In this document: positions 39,725 to 48,457 of the stretch, piece by piece
How the letters are laid out: the number at the start of each line of letters is the position of its first letter
Numbering within the stretch: position 1 is the first letter of the stretch
Source: Pseudomonas marginalis
GTDB taxonomy: Bacteria; Pseudomonadota; Gammaproteobacteria; Pseudomonadales; Pseudomonadaceae
Direction: 5' to 3'
DNA length: 64,000 bases
Assembly (NCBI RefSeq): GCF_024169655.1
Contig: NZ_JALJWV010000001.1
Location: 6,058,001-6,122,000 of the forward strand
Notes under the pieces: model-generated
What the model was told of the DNA's origin: nothing
Databases searched by the model: none
What the model saw: the letters and a program-made list of their open reading frames with translations, nothing else
Position numbers and translations under genes: made by a program

Positions 39725-41010
39725 TCGACGCCCTCCGCGAGTACGGTGATTTCAACCCGGCGATTGCGGGCACGGCCTTCTGCGGTGGCGTTGGTGGCCA
39801 CCGGCTCAGTGTCGCTTCGGCCCTCGGCACTGAAGCGATCGCCCTGGCCGGTCTTGGCCGCAAGGATCTCCAGCACCGACTTGGCCCGCGCTTCGGACAA
39901 GGCCCAGTTGGACGGGAAGCGCAGCGTGGCAATCGGGCGGTTGTCGCTGTGCCCGGTGACGCGCACCTGGCCCTTGACCTTGCGGATCGCGTCGGCGATG
40001 CGCAGCATCAACGGCTGGTAGTCATCGACGATGCTGGAGCTGGCCGAGGCAAAAAGCTCATCACCGCGGATCGTCACGACGGAACGGTCGACCTTGTCTT
40101 CCACCGCGACGCGACCGGCCTTGATGTCTTCCACCAGAAAACCGGCGAGGCGCGGGCGCTCGATCACTTTCGGCTGCGCCACGGGGCGGTCGATGGCCTG
40201 CACCGGGATCTCGCCCAGGGCATGGATATTCTTGAACACCGGCTCGGCGTCCGCGGCCAGCTTCAGGCGCAGGCCGAACAGCAACGCCAGCAGCAACGCC
40301 AGGCCGATAGCCACGGCGATCCACGGCGGCATGAACTGCGCCAGGCGATCGCGTACCACGCTCACGCCGCGCCAGTGCGGCGACAGTTCGCGCTCATGCT
40401 CGCCACGCGCGCTGCGAATTGCCGCCGCGGTGCGTTCACGCAGGGCTTCCAGTTGGCTGCGCCCATCGTTCATCACGCGGTAGCGACCTTCGAAACCCAG
40501 ACACATGCACAGGTACAACAGCTCCAGCAGGTACAAGCGCTCGCGTGGGCTTTGCAGGCAATGGTCGAGTAGCTGAAAGACCTTTTCACCGCCCCAGGCT
40601 TCGTTGTGGACGGTAATCAGCAGGCTCTGCTTGCCCCAATCGCTGGTGCTGCCCCACGGCGTGCTCAACACGGCCTCATCCAGGGCGGTACACAGGGCGT
40701 AACGCGCCAGCAGCACTTCGTTGCGTGCCACGCCAGCAGCTTCGGCGCGCTCTTCGAACTGGCGCAGGTAGGCCAGCAACTGCGCACGCAAACTGGCCGG
40801 CGCCGGATGGGCGATGGTGTTGCGCAGGCGTGTCAGCAACGCCAGCAGCGGGCCGGCGGCGCTTTCCAGCGGATTCAGGCCTTGGCTTTTGCCGGTCAGG
40901 ATCGGCGCGGCCGGCATCGACAGCGGCGCCGGTTCGGCACGCGCAGGAGCAGGCTCCCGGCCACCCGGGCGCGGCATGAACTGGGTGCGGTCATCATCAT
41001 TGGGGTGCAT
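39721..41010 (-). CDS. tssL: T6SS membrane protein TssL (DotU) with OmpA-like peptidoglycan-binding domain
   Basis: This 429-residue extended TssL has a DotU domain at about 50-235 (LLARYALCTALDEAVLSTPWG, LLYLCMCLGFEGRY), one membrane helix (IAVAIGLALLLALLFGLRL), and a C-terminal OmpA-type domain (RVTGHSDNRPIATLRFPSNW, SEARAKSVLEIL, RARNRRVEI). The last anchors the complex to the cell wall, a job done by TagL or by TssL itself in different systems. It lies 6 bases behind tssK. Confidence 0.95.
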   Translation of the reverse strand: MHPNDDDRTQFMPRPGGREPAPARAEPAPLSMPAAPILTGKSQGLNPLESAAGPLLALLTRLRNTIAHPAPASLRAQLLAYLRQFEERAEAAGVARNEVLLARYALCTALDEAVLSTPWGSTSDWGKQSLLITVHNEAWGGEKVFQLLDHCLQSPRERLYLLELLYLCMCLGFEGRYRVMNDGRSQLEALRERTAAAIRSARGEHERELSPHWRGVSVVRDRLAQFMPPWIAVAIGLALLLALLFGLRLKLAADAEPVFKNIHALGEIPVQAIDRPVAQPKVIERPRLAGFLVEDIKAGRVAVEDKVDRSVVTIRGDELFASASSSIVDDYQPLMLRIADAIRKVKGQVRVTGHSDNRPIATLRFPSNWALSEARAKSVLEILAAKTGQGDRFSAEGRSDTEPVATNATAEGRARNRRVEITVLAEGVE

Positions 41011-41016
41011 CGCGGA

Positions 41017-42351
41017 TTATCCTCGGATCGCCCAGAAGGCCAGGTTCAAGCCCGGGAACTGCCCGGCGATATGGAAGGCGAAACCACCGGAATTGCTCAA
41101 CTGCTGCCAGTGCTCGCTGCCCCGGTCCAGCTCGTAATAGGTCGAGCCTGCGTGGTACGGCAGTTGGCGCGGCGCCACCGGCAACGGCAGCAGGCCGATG
41201 CCAGGCAGTTGCAGGTTGACCAGGTCGCGAATGTGCTCCACCGAGCCGACTTTGCTCTGCTGGCCAAAGCGCGCGCGCAGGGTTTCGCCGGGCACATCGG
41301 CGCGCACCACGAGGATGAAGCTGGCGCTGTCGATCAGGGTTTTGTCGGCGAGCATGGCCACGTGGATGCCGTAGGCTTTCTCGACAATCGGGATCGGCGT
41401 GGCCTTGCTGTCGATCAACATCGACAGCGCTTCACGCAGAGCCTGCATCACCGGGGCAAAGCTCAGGACCAGGTCGTCGTGCTGATACTGCGGGTATTCC
41501 TGGGGCCGCCGGCCGGCGGTGGAGAAGGTGGCGAACTCACCCGCCAGGCTGACCAGTTCACTGAACAAACGCTCCGGGTGCAGCGGGCTCAGTTGGCTGA
41601 GGTGCTGGATCAGCGGCTGGGCACGGTTGACCAGTTGCAACAGCATGAAGTCGGCAATCTCCGACGCGCCGCCCGCGCCCGAAGCGACCACGCGCCCGGC
41701 CAGGGCTTCGCCGCGCTGGTGCAGCAGGCCGAGCAGTTCGCTGCGAAACGCCGTCAGCGGTTTGCTCACGGCCACGTCGAGTACCGGCGGGATGTAGGTG
41801 TCGTCGAGGACCAGCGCCCGGTCGGCGCGTTTTTCCTTGATGCGCACCAGGCCAATCGCGGCGTAATCGCTGATGCCGTCCTGCGCGGTCAGCAGGCGCA
41901 GTGCGCGGGAACCGACGGCCACCGGGGCGCGGTTCTCGAACGGTGCGTTGTCGTCGCGCACTTCGCGCACCTGGCTCACGTAGCGGGCAGCGCCAAGCTC
42001 TTCGCCGTCGTCGACGGTGTCGCGGGCCCCTGCGCGTTTGAGCGGCAAGGCCAGGTAGACGAGGCCGTCGCGCAGGCTGTCGTCGATATTCAACGGGCTG
42101 GGCGCCAGGTCATCCTGGGGAATATTGAACGGCGTGCCATCGGGCAGCAGGCCGCGTGCCGACACAATCGCCAGCTTGCCCTGGGCCAGCAGGCCCTGAT
42201 CGATCAGCAACTCGGAAAACCCCCAGGCCCCGGCGGACAAAGGGCGACTGCGGGCGTCGATCAGGTTTTCCAGGTAACGGTCATGCTGCTGGAAGTGCTG
42301 CGTTCCGATGAACATGCCTTCCGACCAGACCACGCGATTGTTCCAGGACAT
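41017..42351 (-). CDS. tssK: T6SS baseplate protein TssK
   Basis: This 444-residue protein begins MSWNNRVVWSEGMFIGTQHF and has the TssK/VasE signatures QQHDRYLENL and PGEFATFST-like mid regions, with length typical for the family. TssK trimers link the TssFG wedges of the baseplate to the TssLM membrane complex. It is placed between tssJ and tssL with an 18-base gap to tssJ. Confidence 0.95.
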   Translation of the reverse strand: MSWNNRVVWSEGMFIGTQHFQQHDRYLENLIDARSRPLSAGAWGFSELLIDQGLLAQGKLAIVSARGLLPDGTPFNIPQDDLAPSPLNIDDSLRDGLVYLALPLKRAGARDTVDDGEELGAARYVSQVREVRDDNAPFENRAPVAVGSRALRLLTAQDGISDYAAIGLVRIKEKRADRALVLDDTYIPPVLDVAVSKPLTAFRSELLGLLHQRGEALAGRVVASGAGGASEIADFMLLQLVNRAQPLIQHLSQLSPLHPERLFSELVSLAGEFATFSTAGRRPQEYPQYQHDDLVLSFAPVMQALREALSMLIDSKATPIPIVEKAYGIHVAMLADKTLIDSASFILVVRADVPGETLRARFGQQSKVGSVEHIRDLVNLQLPGIGLLPLPVAPRQLPYHAGSTYYELDRGSEHWQQLSNSGGFAFHIAGQFPGLNLAFWAIRG

Positions 42352-42369
42352 GGGGGCTCCGTTTGCTTG

Positions 42370-42879
42370 TTATTGGGCTGGGCTGGATGGGGAAACCACG
42401 ACGTCCGCACGCACGGCGCGCACATCGAGGCTGATCTGGTATTCGGTGTATTGGCGCGGCGGCACGCTGAGCACCGTGCGCCATTGCGCGCGGTCCAGCT
42501 CGCGATAGCCCACCAACAGGCCGATCTGGCGGGTGGACGGGTCGAGGTCGCGCTGGATGCTCAGTTGCTGGCCGGGCTGCACCATCACTTCGTCTTGGTC
42601 CAGCAGGTCGAGGCCAAGAGTGGATTGCGCGCGGTCAGCCAGGGCGAAGTAATCCGAACGGCTGAAGGTGGCGGCGTTTTTCAGTTCGAAGATCCGCACC
42701 CGCACCGGGGCGGCCTGGCCGTTGGCGCCGGGGTTGAGCCCGGCAATCGCATGAAAGTGCAACTCGACGGCAGCGGTGTTCGCTTCGACCGAGGCTGCTG
42801 CTTCGGGTTTGACAGCATCCTTGGCGCACGCTGTCAGCATCAGCAGGGTGGCTACTGCGAGTAAAAACCTGGGAATCAT
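42370..42879 (-). CDS. tssJ: T6SS outer-membrane lipoprotein TssJ
   Basis: This 169-residue lipoprotein has signal MIPRFLLAVATLLMLTAC with lipobox LTAC (C18) and a transthyretin-like beta-sandwich domain: AAPVRVRIFELKNAATFSRS, DYFAL and the TEYQISL strand. TssJ caps the TssLM complex at the outer membrane. It is followed by tssK. Confidence 0.94.
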   Translation of the reverse strand: MIPRFLLAVATLLMLTACAKDAVKPEAAASVEANTAAVELHFHAIAGLNPGANGQAAPVRVRIFELKNAATFSRSDYFALADRAQSTLGLDLLDQDEVMVQPGQQLSIQRDLDPSTRQIGLLVGYRELDRAQWRTVLSVPPRQYTEYQISLDVRAVRADVVVSPSSPAQ

Positions 42880-42935
42880 CCTTCGTCCTCAATGACGTAC
42901 TTAGCTTTCCGTTTTATCCATGGTTGCGACACGCT

Positions 42936-44264
42936 TCAGCGACGCTGGCGTGCGCTGTGCTCTTCGTAGGCTCGGCTGAATTCGCGGCCGAACAGGTCCT
43001 GGAAATCTTCCTGGGCCTCGCGGGAAATATTGCTGTAGAGCTCGGTGAACTGCTGCCAGTACTGGGCCTGGCGCGAGCCGCTGAACAGGCTCGACAGCCC
43101 GCCGGGCTTGCCCATGCGCTCTTCCAACTGTGCCGGCTCGAAGCGGCTGAGCAGATGTTTGATCGCCGCTTCCACACCGGCCATTACTGCCAACTGGTGA
43201 GCGCGCAGGTCGTCGAAACTGTCGCGCACCGCGATGTCCGGCGCCATAAACGCCTGGTTTCCATGACGAAGCAGCAGCAGTAACGCTTCGTCGGCATTCG
43301 GGGCGAATTTCAACGGATTGTTTTCCGCTGGCTGGATCATCGTTTGCTGCATGCGGAACTCGCCCTTGAGGCTCGCGCGGGCGCGCAACACGTCAATCAG
43401 GCCGTCGACCATCAGCCGGTAGCTGCGGCCGATGCTTTCCATCTGGGCTTCGGCCTGGGCCTTGTCCAGGCGCAGTTGGTCCAGGCCGGCACCGCGCAGG
43501 AAGGCTTGCAAAAGATCGGGTTGTTGGCTGTCGGCCACGGGGAGCAAGGGCTCAACCACGGGTGGCGGCGGGACAACGGGCGCGGGAGATGGCGGTGGCG
43601 GTGCGCTGACCACGGGAGCTGGCGTGTCGCCAAACAGGTCCCAATCTTCGGGAATGACCGAGCCCGACACGGCAGGTGCTGGGACAACCGGCACAGCCAC
43701 CGGGGCCGGCGGGCGGAAGTCGTGTTGCTCGCAAGGCACGTGATCGGCCACGGTCGGCGGCGGCACGGCGGTCGGGCTGAGAAAATCGAACAGATCCGGC
43801 AGAGTGTCCATCGACGACGCGCCCTGGAACTGCGGTGCGATCACCGGCGCGGCGGCCGGTTTACTCACGACGGCGCCCATCAGCGCTTCAAAACTGTTCG
43901 GGGAATCCCCGGCAAACGCCTGGCTATCCACGGCTTGCACATTGAAATCGATGCGCGCCTGAATTTCGTAATCACCGATGCGGATCAGCTCGCCATCCTG
44001 CAACAGCTCGCTATTGCCCCGACGCAGACGGATGCCGGCGTTAACCAACTCCACGCCATTTGTGCTGTTATCGGTTAAATAATAACGACCATCTTTGTAT
44101 TGAATTACACAATGTTGCGAGGAAACCAGACGCTCAGGATCAGGCAATACCCAGTCATTATCCGAGCTGCGGCCGATCGCCATCGAACCCTGGCTCAAGG
44201 ATTTTTCGGCACACTGCCCAGGGGTAATCTTGTGATAACTAGTGATAGTCAAACACAGCGACAT
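42936..44264 (-). CDS. fha: T6SS FHA-domain scaffold protein Fha (TagH)
   Basis: This 442-residue protein has an N-terminal forkhead-associated domain (about 15-95) with GRSSDNDWVLPD, SSQHCVIQY and the DNSTNGVEL loop that binds phosphothreonine. A proline/valine-rich linker (about 165-240) leads to the C-terminal T6SS-FHA domain (about 265-430). In P. aeruginosa, Fha1 is the PpkA/PppA substrate and switches secretion on. AGGAGG lies 5 bases before the ATG. It is the first gene of the minus-strand T6SS operon. Confidence 0.94.
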   Translation of the reverse strand: MSLCLTITSYHKITPGQCAEKSLSQGSMAIGRSSDNDWVLPDPERLVSSQHCVIQYKDGRYYLTDNSTNGVELVNAGIRLRRGNSELLQDGELIRIGDYEIQARIDFNVQAVDSQAFAGDSPNSFEALMGAVVSKPAAAPVIAPQFQGASSMDTLPDLFDFLSPTAVPPPTVADHVPCEQHDFRPPAPVAVPVVPAPAVSGSVIPEDWDLFGDTPAPVVSAPPPPSPAPVVPPPPVVEPLLPVADSQQPDLLQAFLRGAGLDQLRLDKAQAEAQMESIGRSYRLMVDGLIDVLRARASLKGEFRMQQTMIQPAENNPLKFAPNADEALLLLLRHGNQAFMAPDIAVRDSFDDLRAHQLAVMAGVEAAIKHLLSRFEPAQLEERMGKPGGLSSLFSGSRQAQYWQQFTELYSNISREAQEDFQDLFGREFSRAYEEHSARQRR

Positions 44265-44657
44265 CTTGCCTCCTTGCTGATACTTCGCGCGCAGTCGATT
44301 CCCGGCGGCAACCTTTCCCGAGGGGTCCCGTCAGGTGCTGCGAACGACCGTCATAACCTGCTTTTACCAGCATGATCGCTGATCTTAACCGGTGCCTGTG
44401 AGAAAAATCCTGCTTTAGTCCGCAACCTGACCAATTAGTCGCGCAGCTTGCCAAGCACCGCACATCTGTCACAGAGGGCGAATAGCTTACCTTGACAAGC
44501 CATAACTACTACACCAAAAATGCACAACTTCTTGAATACCAGTGATGGCACATTAGTGGCGTCGCACTTATATGACCAAGAAAACATGCAAAGTTCATCA
44601 CGCAACTAACGCATGAATTGCCCGCCATCTAACGGGCCGATAGGGAGATCGATTTCA
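44265..44657. promoter_or_regulatory. 393-base divergent control region between fha and tssA
   Basis: No gene is supported here. It must hold the promoters of both T6SS operons. Visible elements are a sigma-54-like promoter toward tssA (44546-44560), a 5-base GC stem GCCCG / CGGGC (44620-44637) just ahead of the tssA ribosome site, and on the minus strand an AAGGAGG ribosome site for fha within CAAGGAGG, which resembles an RsmA/CsrA target. The region is more AT-rich than the flanking genes. Confidence 0.6.
44546..44560 (+). promoter_or_regulatory. sigma-54-like (RpoN) promoter of the tssA operon
   Basis: TGGCACATTAGTGGC matches the -24/-12 consensus TGGCAC-N5-TTGC at 9 of 10 fixed positions, with the exact GG-N10-GC spacing. 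A start of transcription would fall near 44572, about 86 bases before the tssA start codon. Several T6SS clusters are known to use sigma-54. No enhancer-binding regulator gene (VasH type) is in the window. Confidence 0.5.
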
Positions 44658-45680
44658 GTGGATGTGCCGTTGCTGCTCGCTGCCGTTTCCGCGACTTCGC
44701 CATGTGGTGAAGACATGGAATATGACGCGCAATTTCTACAATTGGAGCGTGATGCCAAGGGTCAGCCCGAGCGCAGCATGGGCGACTCCGTCCTGCCTGC
44801 CGAACCACCGGACTGGCGCAGCATCCAGCAACAAAGTCTCGACTTATTGCAGCGCAGCAAAGACCTGCGCATCACCCATTTCCTGCTGCAAAGCGCCCTC
44901 GCCCTCCAGGGTGTGGCCGGGCTGGCCGACGCGCTCACGCTGATCAACGCACTGCTGCGCGAATACTGGGCCGACCTGCATCCGCACCTGGATGCCGACG
45001 ACGATAACGATCCCACCGTGCGCATCAACGCCCTGTCCGGCTTGACCAGCGACGCGACGATTCGCCTGCTGCGCGAAAGCATCCTCACACGCTCGCGCAC
45101 CTTCGGCCCCGTGAGCCTGCGCGCCGCGCTGAACGCCAGCGGCCTGATGAGTTTCCCCGACGAACAACTCGGCGCCCAGCAGCTCAACGCCGCGTTTCTC
45201 GACAGCGACCCCGAGCAACTGCAAGCCACCCGCGACGCCTTGAGCACCGCGCGTACCGCCTGCGAAGCCATCGAACAACAGGTCAGCGACCAGGTCGGCT
45301 CGGCCCAGGGCGTCGACCTCAGCCTGTTGAAGCAACCGCTCAAGCAGGCGCTGCAGATCCTCAGCCAGTTTGTCCCAAGCAGCGAGACCGACAGCCGCGA
45401 ACCCGAGGCCGTCAGTGACGACAATGCCCCCTCGGCCGACTTCGCCGCCGCCCCCGTCGCACCGCGCCCCAGCGGCGATATCGCCAACCGCGATGACGTG
45501 CTGCGCAGCCTCGACAAGATCCTTGCGTACTACAGCCGCTACGAGCCTTCGAGCCCGTTGCCGGTGCTGTTGAACCGCGCAAAGCACCTGGTGCATGCCG
45601 ACTTCGCGGCCATCGTGCGCAATCTGATTCCCGACGGCATATCCCAATTTGAAAACCTGCGTGGCCCGGACGGCGAATAA
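44658..45680 (+). CDS. tssA: T6SS baseplate/sheath assembly protein TssA
   Basis: This 340-residue protein begins (GTG)DVPLLLAAVSATSPCGEDM, the typical ImpA N-terminus, with WADLHPHLDADDDNDPTVR. The C-terminus, NLIPDGISQFENLRGPDGE, is family-typical. I choose GTG 44658, preceded by AGGGAGAT; ATG 44613 in frame lacks a ribosome site and would put a hairpin inside the coding region. TssA organises sheath polymerisation at the baseplate and distal end. It is the first gene of the plus-strand operon. Confidence 0.9.
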   Translation: MDVPLLLAAVSATSPCGEDMEYDAQFLQLERDAKGQPERSMGDSVLPAEPPDWRSIQQQSLDLLQRSKDLRITHFLLQSALALQGVAGLADALTLINALLREYWADLHPHLDADDDNDPTVRINALSGLTSDATIRLLRESILTRSRTFGPVSLRAALNASGLMSFPDEQLGAQQLNAAFLDSDPEQLQATRDALSTARTACEAIEQQVSDQVGSAQGVDLSLLKQPLKQALQILSQFVPSSETDSREPEAVSDDNAPSADFAAAPVAPRPSGDIANRDDVLRSLDKILAYYSRYEPSSPLPVLLNRAKHLVHADFAAIVRNLIPDGISQFENLRGPDGE

Positions 45681-45734
45681 GCCGACCGACTGCGCAGTAA
45701 CAATACCGTCGCTCAAGCGACCAGGAGCAGCAAC

Positions 45735-46241
45735 GTGGCGAAGCAAAGTTCTCAGAAATTCATCGCGCGCAACCGCGCGCCTCGAGTGCAGATCGAGTAC
45801 GACGTCGAGCTCTACGGCGCCGAGAAAAAGGTCCAGCTGCCCTTCGTGATGGGTGTGATGGCCGACCTCGCCGGTAAACCCGCCGAGCCGCTCGCGCCCG
45901 TGGCCGACCGCAAATTCCTTGAAGTGGACGTCGACAATTTCGACTCGCGCCTCAAGGCCATGCAGCCGCGCGTAGCGTTCCACGTACCCAACGAGCTGAC
46001 AGGCGAAGGCAACCTGAGCCTGGACATCACCTTCGAAAGCATGGACGACTTCAGCCCGGCCGCCGTGGCCCGCAAGGTCGACGCGCTGAGCAAGCTGCTC
46101 GAAGCCCGCACCCAGTTGGCCAACCTGCTGACCTACATGGACGGCAAGACCGGCGCTGAAGAAATCATCATGAAAGCGATCAAGGACCCAGCATTGCTGC
46201 AGGCCCTTGCGAGCGCGCCGAAGCCGGCAGGGGACCAGTAA
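45735..46241 (+). CDS. tssB: T6SS contractile sheath small subunit TssB
   Basis: This 168-residue VipA-type protein has the RAPRVQIEYDVELYGAEKKV start, the FLEVDVDNFDSRLKAMQP segment and the DYSPAAVARKVDAL-like helix (here DFSPAAVARKVDALSKLLEA). It pairs with TssC to build the sheath. The start is GTG 45735 behind CAGGAG. tssC begins 2 bases after its stop. Confidence 0.96.
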   Translation: MAKQSSQKFIARNRAPRVQIEYDVELYGAEKKVQLPFVMGVMADLAGKPAEPLAPVADRKFLEVDVDNFDSRLKAMQPRVAFHVPNELTGEGNLSLDITFESMDDFSPAAVARKVDALSKLLEARTQLANLLTYMDGKTGAEEIIMKAIKDPALLQALASAPKPAGDQ

Positions 46242-46243
46242 TC

Positions 46244-47740
46244 ATGACCGAGAATACCGTTCGCGAAAGCGCTCAAAACCTGGGCGCTACCGAAGAAACC
46301 AGCGAGTTCGCCTCGCTGTTGCTGCAAGAATTCAAACCGAAGACCGAGCGTGCCCGCGAAGCCGTGGAAACCGCCGTGCGCACCCTGGCCGAACAGGCGT
46401 TGGCGCAGACGGACCTGGTGTCCAACGACGCGATCAAGTCGATCGAATCGATCATCGCCGCCATCGACGCCAAGCTCACCGCGCAGGTCAACCAGGTCAT
46501 CCACCACCCGGACTTCCAGCAGTTGGAAAGCGCCTGGCGTGGCCTGCACTACCTGGTCAACAACACCGAGAGCGATGAGCAACTGAAGATTCGCGTGCTC
46601 AACATCTCCAAGCCGGACCTGCACAAGACCCTGAAGAAATTCAAGGGCACCGCCTGGGACCAGAGCCCGATCTTCAAGAAAATGTACGAAGAAGAATACG
46701 GCCAGTTCGGCGGCGAACCTTACGGTTGCCTGGTCGGCGACTACTACTTCGACCAGTCGCCACCGGATGTCGAGCTGTTGGGCGAATTGTCCAAAGTCTG
46801 CGCCGCGATGCACGCCCCCTTCATCGCGGCCGCTTCGCCGACCGTGATGGGCATGGGCTCGTGGCAAGAACTGTCGAACCCGCGCGACCTGACCAAGATC
46901 TTCACCACCCCGGAATACGCCGGCTGGCGCTCGCTGCGTGAATCGGAAGACTCGCGCTACATCGGCCTGACCATGCCGCGCTTCCTCGCGCGCCTGCCGT
47001 ATGGCGCCAAGACCGACCCGGTGGAAGCCTTCGCCTTCGAAGAAAACACCGACGGCGCCGACAGCTCCAAGTACACCTGGGCCAACGCCGCCTACGCGAT
47101 GGCGGTGAACATCAACCGTTCGTTCAAACACTACGGCTGGTGCTCGCGCATCCGTGGCGTGGAATCCGGCGGTGAAGTGGAAAACCTGCCGGCCCACACG
47201 TTCCCTACCGATGACGGTGGTGTGGACATGAAGTGCCCGACCGAAATCGCCATCAGCGACCGCCGTGAAGCGGAGCTGGCGAAGAACGGTTTCATGCCGT
47301 TGCTGCACAAGAAAAACACCGATTTCGCCGCGTTCATTGGCGCGCAGTCGCTGCAGAAACCAGCCGAGTACGACGACCCGGACGCCACCGCCAACGCCAA
47401 CCTGGCGGCGCGCCTGCCGTACCTGTTCGCCACCTGCCGTTTCGCGCACTACTTGAAGTGCATCGTGCGCGACAAGATCGGTTCCTTCAAAGAGAAGGAC
47501 GAAATGCAACGCTGGTTGCAGGACTGGATCCTCAACTACGTCGACGGCGACCCGGCGCACTCCACCGAAACCACCAAGGCCCAGCACCCATTGGCTGCAG
47601 CCGAAGTGATCGTGGAAGACGTCGAAGGCAACCCGGGTTACTACAACTCCAAGTTCTACCTGCGCCCGCACTACCAGCTCGAAGGGCTGACCGTGTCGCT
47701 GCGCCTGGTATCGAAACTGCCTTCGGCAAAAAGCGCATAA
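46244..47740 (+). CDS. tssC: T6SS contractile sheath large subunit TssC
   Basis: This 498-residue VipB-type sheath protein shows the family features VNQVIHHPDFQQLESAWRGL, GEPYGCLVGDYYF, ENTDGADSSKYTWANAAYAM and a C-terminal SLRLVSKLP. It interlocks with TssB and carries the N-terminal helix that ClpV recognises. A REPIN separates it from hcp. Confidence 0.97.
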   Translation: MTENTVRESAQNLGATEETSEFASLLLQEFKPKTERAREAVETAVRTLAEQALAQTDLVSNDAIKSIESIIAAIDAKLTAQVNQVIHHPDFQQLESAWRGLHYLVNNTESDEQLKIRVLNISKPDLHKTLKKFKGTAWDQSPIFKKMYEEEYGQFGGEPYGCLVGDYYFDQSPPDVELLGELSKVCAAMHAPFIAAASPTVMGMGSWQELSNPRDLTKIFTTPEYAGWRSLRESEDSRYIGLTMPRFLARLPYGAKTDPVEAFAFEENTDGADSSKYTWANAAYAMAVNINRSFKHYGWCSRIRGVESGGEVENLPAHTFPTDDGGVDMKCPTEIAISDRREAELAKNGFMPLLHKKNTDFAAFIGAQSLQKPAEYDDPDATANANLAARLPYLFATCRFAHYLKCIVRDKIGSFKEKDEMQRWLQDWILNYVDGDPAHSTETTKAQHPLAAAEVIVEDVEGNPGYYNSKFYLRPHYQLEGLTVSLRLVSKLPSAKSA

Positions 47741-47762
47741 CCAGCGGTTGAACTCGCTCTTC

Positions 47763-47850
47763 TGTGGGAGGGGGCTTGCCCCCGATGGCATCGACGCGGC
47801 CTGACTGAAAGACCGTGTCGCCTGCATCGGGGGCAAGCCCCCTCCCACAC
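47763..47850. repeat. REPIN inside the T6SS operon (tssC-hcp gap)
   Basis: Inverted copies TGTGGGAGGGGGCTTGCCCC and GGGGCAAGCCCCCTCCCACA flank about 40 bases, filling the 149-base gap between tssC and hcp. Such a strong stem can slow 3' exonucleases or cause partial termination, which would give different amounts of the sheath and Hcp parts of the transcript. Confidence 0.88.
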
Positions 47851-47889
47851 AAACCAAATCAAGTGGCTGAGTCCACACAGGGAGAAAAC

Positions 47890-48378
47890 ATGGCTGTTGA
47901 TATTTTCATCAAGATTGGCGACATCAAGGGCGAGTCCATGGACAAAGCCCACAAGGACGAAATCGACGTGCTGAACTGGAGCTGGGGCATGTCCCAGTCC
48001 GGCAACATGCACGTAGGCGGTGGCGGCGGCGCGGGCAAGGTGAACATCCAGGACCTGTCGCTGACCAAGTACGTCGACAAATCCTCGCCGAACCTGATGA
48101 TGCACTGCGCCAGCGGCAAGCACATCGACAAGGTCAAGCTGACCGTGCGCAAGGCCGGCGGTGAAAGCCAGGTCGAATACATGGTGATCAATCTGGAAGA
48201 AGTCCTGGTCACGTCCCTGAGCACCGGCGGTTCGGGCTCCGATGATCGCCTGACCGAAAACGTCACCCTGAACTTCGCCCAGGTGATGGTCGACTACCAG
48301 CCGCAGAAAGCCGACGGCACCAAAGACGGCGGCGCGATCAAGTTTGGCTGGAACATCCGTTCCAACACCAAGCGTTGA
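47890..48378 (+). CDS. hcp: T6SS inner-tube protein Hcp
   Basis: This 162-residue protein begins MAVDIFIKIGDIKGESMD and belongs to the Hcp1 type of the H1 system, identical in length to P. aeruginosa Hcp1. LNWSWGMSQSGNMHVGGGGG and LMMHCASGKHIDKVKLTVRK are characteristic. Hexameric rings stack into the tube and can carry small effectors, probably including the Tae4-type enzyme encoded next. GGGAGAAAAC precedes the ATG. A REPIN lies upstream and a hairpin downstream. Confidence 0.98.
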   Translation: MAVDIFIKIGDIKGESMDKAHKDEIDVLNWSWGMSQSGNMHVGGGGGAGKVNIQDLSLTKYVDKSSPNLMMHCASGKHIDKVKLTVRKAGGESQVEYMVINLEEVLVTSLSTGGSGSDDRLTENVTLNFAQVMVDYQPQKADGTKDGGAIKFGWNIRSNTKR

Positions 48379-48382
48379 TATG

Positions 48383-48413
48383 AACACCCCCTGGCGCCAT
48401 GCGCCGGGGGGTT
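48383..48413 (+). terminator. GC-rich hairpin after hcp
   Basis: AACACCCCCTGGCGC pairs with GCGCCGGGGGGTT around a 3-base loop with one bulged base, 4 bases past the hcp stop. It lacks a T-tract, so it is more likely a partial terminator or mRNA-stabilising stem that keeps hcp levels above the genes downstream. Confidence 0.55.
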
Positions 48414-48457
48414 GGTGCGTGCTCACATTCGACCCCTTCTTTTTCGGTATCTGAGTC

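Noticed and set aside
36377-40021. 1214-codon plus-strand frame antisense to tssM/tssL
   Set aside because: It mirrors the high-GC third positions of tssM and tssL, has a low-complexity R/H/Q/A/V-rich translation and no family resemblance; tssM and tssL are certain.
44239-44472. 77-codon minus-strand frame in the fha-tssA control region
   Set aside because: It overlaps the fha start in another frame and has no recognisable features; the region is better explained as promoters.
44455-44490. Possible sigma-54 promoter for fha on the minus strand (CGGTGCTTGGCAAGC)
   Set aside because: Spacing is right, but only about 6 of 10 consensus bases match, no better than chance in a region this long.
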